In this document: positions 6,521 to 11,413 of the stretch, one piece after another
How the letters are laid out: every line of letters starts with the position of its first letter
How positions within the stretch are numbered: the stretch's first letter is position 1
The notes under the pieces: generated by a model
What the model saw: only the letters and a program-made list of their open reading frames with translations
Told to the model about the DNA's origin: nothing
Databases searched by the model: none
Program-made: the position numbers and the translations under genes
Assembly: GCA_937925595.1 (NCBI GenBank)
Contig: CALALQ010000404.1
Coordinates: 1 to 11,413, forward strand
Length of the DNA stretch: 11,413 nucleotides
Direction: 5' to 3'
DNA from: an uncultured Demequina sp.
GTDB taxonomy: Bacteria; Actinomycetota; Actinomycetes; Actinomycetales; Demequinaceae

Positions 6521-8185
6521 ATGACTACGGCAGTTACCCCGGACGACACTTCCCTGCACGATCTCGAGTGGTGGCGCGATGCCGTGATCTACCAGATCTA
6601 TCCGCGCTCCTTCGCGGACGGCGACGGCAACGGGATCGGGGACCTGCCAGGCATCACGCAGCGCCTGCACCACATCAAGGGCCTGGGCGTGGACGCGGTA
6701 TGGCTGTCGCCGTTTTACGTGTCCCCGCAGGCCGACGGTGGCTATGACGTCGCAGACTTCCGTGATGTGGACCCCCTGTTCGGCTCCCTCTCGGACGCCG
6801 ACGCGCTCATCGAGCGCGCGCATGAGCTGGGCCTCAAGGTGATTGTCGACATCGTGCCCAATCACACCTCTGACCAGCACGTGTGGTTCAAGGAGGCGCA
6901 GGTCGCCGAGCTCGACTCCCCCGCCCGCCACCGCTACATCTACCGCGATGGCCGCGGCGAGAACGGCGAGGAGCCACCCAACAACTGGACATCGGTGTTC
7001 GGCGGACCCGCCTGGACGCGCGAGACCCGTCCTGACGGCACTCCCGGCCAGTGGTACCTGCATCTGTTCGACTCGACCCAGCCCGATCTGAACTGGTCCA
7101 ACCGTGAGGTCATCGCCGAGTTCGAGGACATTCTGCGGTTCTGGCTCGCCCGGGGAGTCGACGGCTTCCGCGTCGACGTCGCCCACGGCCTCATCAAGGA
7201 AGAGGGCCTCCCCGACCACTTTCCCAACGCCGATGGCGGCTCGATGGGCGGCAGCGAGGTCAACGCCACGCCGTACTTCGGCCAAGAGGGCGTGCACGAC
7301 GTCTGGCGCGGATGGCGGCGCGTGCTCGACGAGCACGGCCCCGGCCACATCCTTGTCGCGGAGGCGTGGATCTATCCGCTCACCCGCATGGCCAAGTGGG
7401 TGCGCCCGGACGAGATGCACCAGGCCTTCAACTTCCCGTACCTCGAGACCCCGTGGGAGGCGAAGGCTCAGCGCAGCATGATCAGCGAGTCGCTCGAGGC
7501 GTTCAACGCCGTTGGCGCTCCCGCCACCTGGGTGCTGTCCAATCACGACGTGATCCGTCATGCGAGCCGACTTGGCCTCGCCAAGCCCAACCCGCAGGGA
7601 CACGGCATCGGACCCAAGTCCGAGCATCTGCCAGACGACGCGCTGGGGCTTGCTCGCGCCCGTGCCGCGACGCTCATGATGCTTGCGCTGCCTGGCAGCT
7701 CCTACATCTACCAGGGGGAAGAGCTCGGCCTTCCCGAGCACGTGCACATCCCGGACGACGCCCGCCAAGACCCCACGTGGTTCCGCAACAACAAGGAGCG
7801 CTACGGCCGCGATGGCTGCCGCGTCCCCATCCCGTGGGAGGCGGACGCACCCGCGTATGGCTTCAACACCACCGGCGCATCATGGCTTCCCCAGCCCGAC
7901 GCGTGGGCTGAGCTCGCTCGTGACGTCCAGGAAGGCGACCCCTCCTCCACGCTCGAGCTGTACAAACTGGCTCTGCGGCTGAGGAGCGAACACCGCCTTG
8001 GCCGCGGCACGCTGACGTGGGTGGACCTGGGCGACGACGTGCTCGCCTTCGACAACGACGACATCCGAGTCATCGCCAACCTCAATGCCGCCCCGGTGCC
8101 ATTCGACGGCGAAGTCCTCGCAGCGTCGGCCCCCGTCACCGACACGGTGCCGGCAAACACCACGGTCTGGGTCAAGCGCCGATAA
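6521..8185 (+). CDS. Alpha-glucosidase, GH13 (oligo-1,6-glucosidase/maltase type)
   Basis: Cytosolic exo-hydrolase releasing glucose from the non-reducing end of short alpha-glucosides such as maltose, isomaltose or sucrose-like sugars; 554 residues, no signal peptide. GH13 conserved regions in order: DIVPNH (110-115), QPDLNW (187-192), GFRVDV with nucleophile D219, VAEAW with acid/base E281, and SNHD with transition-state stabiliser D343. DGDGNGIGD (33-41) matches the calcium-binding loop of this group. Val220 after the nucleophile is the residue associated with alpha-1,6 activity in oligo-1,6-glucosidases, but that rule may not hold in this subfamily. The frame is open from 6461, but those 20 extra codons run through the promoter and operator, so the ATG at 6521 (followed by MTTAVTPDD) is the true start. 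A LacI-family gene follows after 12 bases. No sugar transporter is in the window. Confidence 0.95.
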   Translation: MTTAVTPDDTSLHDLEWWRDAVIYQIYPRSFADGDGNGIGDLPGITQRLHHIKGLGVDAVWLSPFYVSPQADGGYDVADFRDVDPLFGSLSDADALIERAHELGLKVIVDIVPNHTSDQHVWFKEAQVAELDSPARHRYIYRDGRGENGEEPPNNWTSVFGGPAWTRETRPDGTPGQWYLHLFDSTQPDLNWSNREVIAEFEDILRFWLARGVDGFRVDVAHGLIKEEGLPDHFPNADGGSMGGSEVNATPYFGQEGVHDVWRGWRRVLDEHGPGHILVAEAWIYPLTRMAKWVRPDEMHQAFNFPYLETPWEAKAQRSMISESLEAFNAVGAPATWVLSNHDVIRHASRLGLAKPNPQGHGIGPKSEHLPDDALGLARARAATLMMLALPGSSYIYQGEELGLPEHVHIPDDARQDPTWFRNNKERYGRDGCRVPIPWEADAPAYGFNTTGASWLPQPDAWAELARDVQEGDPSSTLELYKLALRLRSEHRLGRGTLTWVDLGDDVLAFDNDDIRVIANLNAAPVPFDGEVLAASAPVTDTVPANTTVWVKRR

Positions 8186-8191
8186 GGTGAG
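8184..8191 (+). promoter_or_regulatory. Ribosome binding site of the LacI-family gene
   Basis: AAGGTGAG stands six bases before the ATG at 8198 and overlaps the last two bases of the glucosidase stop codon. This arrangement favours translational coupling of the two genes. Confidence 0.6.
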
Positions 8192-8197
8192 CCTGCA

Positions 8198-9229
8198 ATG
8201 GCGAAGATCCAGAAGGTGGCTGAGCTGGCGGGCGTCTCGACCGCGACTGTGTCGCGCACGCTCGCGGGCAAGGCGAGCGTGTCTCCTGCCACGCGCGCCA
8301 GGGTCGAAGCCGCGGCCAAGCAGCTCGGCTACGTGGTCTCTGCGACCGCCTCGTCGCTCGCCTCTGGTCGCACCCGCAACGTGGGGATCGTCATGCCGTT
8401 CCTCACGGGCTGGTTCTTCACTCGGGTGCTCGCCGGCGCCCACGCGGCACTAGCCGATGCCGGCTACGACCTCACGATCTACCACCTGGATCAATCCGAC
8501 ACGAATGGCGCCGCAGAGCGCCGCGAGCGGCTCTTCAACGAGGTGCTGCGGCGAAAGCGCGTCGACGCGTTCATCGCCGTCTCCCTTGAACTGACCGACG
8601 CTGAGCTCGACGCCCTGCACGCGCTCGGCAAGCCTGTGGTCGGGGTGGGCGGCCGGCTCAAGGGAACGCCGAGCCTCGCGATCGACGACACGGCAGCGAT
8701 GAAGCTCGCGACCGAGCACGTCATCGCGTTGGGTCACACGGAGATCGCGCACATCGGTGGCGACCCTTCGGCAGATCGCGACTTCCACGTGGGACGTGCG
8801 CGCCGCGCCGCCTACGAGTCCGCGCTGCGAGAGGCTGGCCTACGCGTGGACGAGCACCTGGTGCGCACTGCGGACTTCACGATGGACGGCGGGTACAAGG
8901 CGGCGCTGCAGCTGCTCGGAGACCCCTCCGTTGCACCCACGGCAATCGTCTGCGCCTCGGACGAGATGGCCATGGGCGCTCTGCTCGCGGCTCGGGACCT
9001 GGGCCGAGAGGTTCCCGCCGACCTCAGCGTGGTGGGCATCGATGGTCACACGCTCGGCGAGTTCTGGGGCCTCACGACGGTTGCTCAGTTTCCTGAGGAG
9101 CAGGGACGGCTCGCTGCCGAGTCGCTGCTGCGCGCGCTCAATGGCGACGAGGTGAACGCGGAGCACCTCGAGGTGCCGTTCAAGCTTGTGGTGCGCCGCT
9201 CGACGCGCAGTCGCCAGCAGGCCAAATAG
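8198..9229 (+). CDS. LacI-family transcriptional regulator of the glucosidase operon
   Basis: Protein of 343 residues, full family length. The N-terminal helix-turn-helix is VAELAGVSTATVSRTLAG (7-24), with recognition residues T15, A16 and R20. The hinge helix ATASSLASG (49-57) contains L54, the leucine that LacI proteins wedge into the central CpG of the operator. A two-lobed periplasmic-binding-protein-like effector domain fills about 61-335, including VGIVMPFLTGWFFTRVLAG and the late strand DLSVVGIDGH. It most likely represses the glucosidase and itself through the palindrome at 6500-6511. The inducer is probably an alpha-glucoside or its breakdown product (inference). The gene ends five bases from the end of the converging membrane-protein gene, with no room for a terminator between them. 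Confidence 0.95.
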   Translation: MAKIQKVAELAGVSTATVSRTLAGKASVSPATRARVEAAAKQLGYVVSATASSLASGRTRNVGIVMPFLTGWFFTRVLAGAHAALADAGYDLTIYHLDQSDTNGAAERRERLFNEVLRRKRVDAFIAVSLELTDAELDALHALGKPVVGVGGRLKGTPSLAIDDTAAMKLATEHVIALGHTEIAHIGGDPSADRDFHVGRARRAAYESALREAGLRVDEHLVRTADFTMDGGYKAALQLLGDPSVAPTAIVCASDEMAMGALLAARDLGREVPADLSVVGIDGHTLGEFWGLTTVAQFPEEQGRLAAESLLRALNGDEVNAEHLEVPFKLVVRRSTRSRQQAK

Positions 9230-9234
9230 CGCAG

Positions 9235-10089
9235 CTAATCGCGATTGCCCGCGGCCGCGATGAGGTACAGCACGAGCGCCAGGGCGGTAGAGCCGAGTGC
9301 CACGTAGGCCATGTTCGTGGCGACCGGTCCCTCCGCACTCGCGATGAGTTCGAGCACGATCGCGTTTGAGATCACGCCGCCTGGGATCAGATTCGCAATC
9401 GTCTGCGGCTCCGCGAACGTGAAAAAGGCCCACACTGCCGCGCTGATCGCGGCGATCGCCCAAGCAACCTTCATGAGGTACCAGCGCTTGCGGTAGCTCA
9501 CGACCATGCCGAGCGCGAGGAACGTCAGCCCCAGCCAGCCGAACCACTGCTTGGCGACGTGCATCCGGTCCCACAGCAGGCGCGCGCTGTCTCCGGTGTC
9601 CTCGTCCATCACCTCAACGGGAACTCCAGGGACCTTGACGTGAGGAATCGAGTCGCCAACGAAGGGCAGCTCCCCCAGTCCGGCGTTGACCGCTTCCGTG
9701 AAGTCCAGCGTCACGGTGACCGAGCCGACGCCTGGGCCGTTGAGGTCGGTCACGACCTGCTCGCGGATGGAGCCCGCCTGCGAGTGCACCACCTGCGAGA
9801 ACGTGTCGGAGTTGACCACCGCGGCAACGAGGGTCTCGACGGCGGTCTCCAGACCGGGGATGTCGAGACTCACGCCCGCCGTGCTCAGCGCGAGCAGGGT
9901 GCGCTCGGTGCCGGTCTCGATGATCGCCTCTTTGGCGGCGTTCGACGCGAGAGCGCGGGCCGTCGAGTCCTCAATGACCGTGCTGTCTTCGATAGCGGTG
10001 AGCGCCACCCATGCCGCAGCCCACGTGGCGAGCAGCGCCGCACCGATCAGGATGCACAGAGCAGACAGAACGGTGCGGACGGCATTCAT
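9235..10089 (-). CDS. Membrane protein of unknown function, coupled to glnE
   Basis: I do not recognise a named family. The 284-residue protein begins with a membrane segment (about 7-29). A polar domain of about 150 residues follows (30-180), probably outside the cytoplasm, with many Thr, Val, Asp and Glu and few Lys. Three more hydrophobic segments lie at about 181-198, 205-225 and 259-279. The sequence between the last two (EPQTIANLIPGGVISNAI) is less hydrophobic. Residues 33-43 hold a small tandem repeat, IEDSTVIEDST. The ATG overlaps the glnE stop as ATGA, so it is translated from the glnE mRNA and probably coupled to it. The layout of one N-terminal segment, a large outer domain and a C-terminal membrane bundle is common among actinobacterial proteins of unknown role. 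A part in nitrogen sensing is only a guess from position. Confidence 0.82.
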   Translation of the reverse strand: MNAVRTVLSALCILIGAALLATWAAAWVALTAIEDSTVIEDSTARALASNAAKEAIIETGTERTLLALSTAGVSLDIPGLETAVETLVAAVVNSDTFSQVVHSQAGSIREQVVTDLNGPGVGSVTVTLDFTEAVNAGLGELPFVGDSIPHVKVPGVPVEVMDEDTGDSARLLWDRMHVAKQWFGWLGLTFLALGMVVSYRKRWYLMKVAWAIAAISAAVWAFFTFAEPQTIANLIPGGVISNAIVLELIASAEGPVATNMAYVALGSTALALVLYLIAAAGNRD

Positions 10090-11413
10090 TTGGGCTCCCA
10101 GCCGAAGAAGACTCGCTCTGTCACTGCTCTAGCATGCCTGGCCGCGCGCGCATATGTCTCGTCAAGCTGCGCCCCTGTGAGTCCCGAACCCGTGATGGAC
10201 GCGAGAATGCCCAGTTCGCGGATATCCGAAGGGAGCACGTCGGTGTCTCGAGCTGCTCCGCGCAGCGCCATGGCTCCGCGCAGGTCAGTCGCGAGTCGCC
10301 ACGCCTCTTCGAGGACTGCCGCGTCCTTCGCCGCGATGAGCTTGGCCTCGACGGCGGCGGCGAGGGCCGTGAGCGTCTGCGTGGTCCGCAGCCCCTCGAC
10401 TCGGTGGCCGTGCTGGAGCTGCACGAGCTGCACCGTCCACTCGACATCGGACAGGCCACCAGGGCCTAGCTTGAGATGACGCCGAGGGTCTACGCCGCGC
10501 GGGAGCCGCTCGGACTCCATGCGCGCCTTGAGAGTGCGCATCTGCTTGAGCGCACCTTCGGGCAGCTCGGTGGGGTATCGCACCGGGTCGATCGCCGCGA
10601 TGAACGCGTCGCGCAGCTCCTGGTCGCCCGCACATGGTCGCGCGCGCAGAAGCGCCTGCGCCTCCCAAGGGTCCGACCAGCGTCCGTAGTACTCGGCGCA
10701 CGACTCGAGCGAGCGCGCGAGAGGTCCGTTCTTTCCCTCCGGACGCAGGTCTGCATCGATGGCCAGGGGTGGCTGCGGACTCACCGCCTGCAGCAGCTGC
10801 CGCACCATGACCGCCACCTGGACGGCACTCGCCTGTGCCCCCTCCCCGCCGCCGTCGTAGACGAACTGGACGTCAGCGTCGGACGTATACGTCATCTCCC
10901 TGCCGCCGAAGCGGCCCATGGCGACCACGATCATCCGATCGGGCATGGCATCCGCGCCGCGCTCCTGCGCCACGACGAAGCGAGCGATGCGCAGCGCCCC
11001 CTCCACCAGGACGTCGGCAGTGGCCGTGACCGCCTCTGTGGCATCCGATGGGTTGATGAGGCCCAGCGCATCCGCGGCGGCGATGCGCAGCAGCTCGCGA
11101 CGGCGCACGCCACGCAGCGCCGTGACGGCCTGGTCGGGGTCCGTGGAGCGGGTGAGGATCGCGTCGGCTTCGCGCCAAAGCCGCTCATAGGAGCGCGGTT
11201 CAAGCTCCGCGTCGTCATCGAGCCACGACACCGCCTCAGCGGAGGCGAGCAGGGACTTCGCGGCGTATGCGGAGGTGGACAGCAGGCGAGCGAGGCGCTC
11301 TGCGGCGGTTCCTGAATCGCGCAGCAGCTTGAGATACCACTGCGCCTCCCCCACCTGGTCGCTCAGCTGGCGGAACGCGAGGAGTCCCGCATCGGGGTCG
11401 GCTCCCTGCGCGA
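10086..11413 (-). CDS. glnE: Bifunctional glutamine synthetase adenylyltransferase/adenylyl-removing enzyme, C-terminal part
   Basis: GlnE attaches AMP to, and removes it from, the regulatory tyrosine of type I glutamine synthetase, tuning GlnA to nitrogen supply; cytosolic. About 441 residues are visible, and the frame stays open to the right edge, where it reads DPDAGLLAFRQLSDQVGEAQ. The family has about 950-1000 residues with an N-terminal deadenylylase and a C-terminal adenylyltransferase; this is the C-terminal half. The nucleotidyltransferase signature GRFGGREMTYTSDADVQFVY (bases 10854-10916) carries the metal-binding acidic pair in SDAD. Downstream come LRPEGKNGPLARSLES and HLKLGPGGLSDVEW, conserved in GlnE. 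The Met at 11354 is internal, not a start. The target tyrosine is present in the glnA product (Tyr405). The stop codon overlaps the next gene's ATG by four bases. Confidence 0.96.
   Translation of the reverse strand, partial: AQGADPDAGLLAFRQLSDQVGEAQWYLKLLRDSGTAAERLARLLSTSAYAAKSLLASAEAVSWLDDDAELEPRSYERLWREADAILTRSTDPDQAVTALRGVRRRELLRIAAADALGLINPSDATEAVTATADVLVEGALRIARFVVAQERGADAMPDRMIVVAMGRFGGREMTYTSDADVQFVYDGGGEGAQASAVQVAVMVRQLLQAVSPQPPLAIDADLRPEGKNGPLARSLESCAEYYGRWSDPWEAQALLRARPCAGDQELRDAFIAAIDPVRYPTELPEGALKQMRTLKARMESERLPRGVDPRRHLKLGPGGLSDVEWTVQLVQLQHGHRVEGLRTTQTLTALAAAVEAKLIAAKDAAVLEEAWRLATDLRGAMALRGAARDTDVLPSDIRELGILASITGSGLTGAQLDETYARAARHARAVTERVFFGWEPK

Noticed and set aside
6455..7768. 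Minus-strand open frame of 437 codons opposite the alpha-glucosidase
   Set aside because: Antisense shadow of the GH13 gene. It has no recognisable motif or ribosome binding site and would run across the sense promoter and operator.
9961..9993. IEDSTVIEDST tandem repeat in the glnE-coupled membrane protein
   Set aside because: Only two short copies with diverged codons; it looks like a minor local duplication, so it is noted in the gene entry and not treated as a repeat feature.
10476..11315. Plus-strand open frame of 279 codons opposite glnE
   Set aside because: The opposite strand encodes conserved GlnE motifs; this frame is Arg/His/Leu-rich and has no family features.

Overview
The window is high-GC, gene-dense DNA with short intergenic gaps and several starts that look leaderless. 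All of this fits an actinomycete (Actinomycetota), and a Micrococcales-like organism is my inference. The backbone lipA - DUF4191 - RDD - glnA - glnE is a known actinobacterial neighbourhood. I see no tRNA, rRNA, CRISPR array, insertion sequence or attachment site, and no gene-free stretch longer than about 160 bases.

Layout. Bases 1-845 hold the 3' part of lipA (lipoyl synthase), followed on the same strand by a DUF4191 membrane protein (879-1583). Facing these on the minus strand is a coupled pair, an RDD-family membrane protein and a HAD-IA phosphatase (2657 down to 1600). A 138-bp divergent promoter region (2658-2795) separates that pair from glnA (2796-4229), which ends in a strong hairpin terminator. 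An unrecognised six-segment membrane protein follows on the minus strand (4309-4944). It is divergent from a small TPR-like protein (5104-5529) and a formate/nitrite transporter family protein (5560-6411). Next is a carbohydrate operon: a GH13 alpha-glucosidase (6521-8185) and a LacI-family regulator (8198-9229). A 12-bp perfect LacI-type palindrome sits in the promoter of the glucosidase. The window ends on the minus strand with the C-terminal half of glnE and a membrane protein whose start codon overlaps the glnE stop (10089-9235).

How the genes relate. GlnA carries the tyrosine that is adenylylated in type I-beta glutamine synthetases, and GlnE is the enzyme that modifies it, so the nitrogen-assimilation enzyme and its modifier are both here. 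They are separated by about 5.9 kb of accessory genes (unknown membrane protein, TPR-like protein, FNT channel, glucosidase operon, glnE-coupled membrane protein). The glnA/RDD promoter region carries box-like elements at an 11-bp period that resemble a GlnR site, and separately a 16-bp near-palindrome of LacI-operator type.

I do not see a convincing undescribed multi-gene system. The items most worth a second look are the membrane protein coupled to glnE, the dual-looking control region upstream of glnA, and the self-contained aglA-lacI switch.
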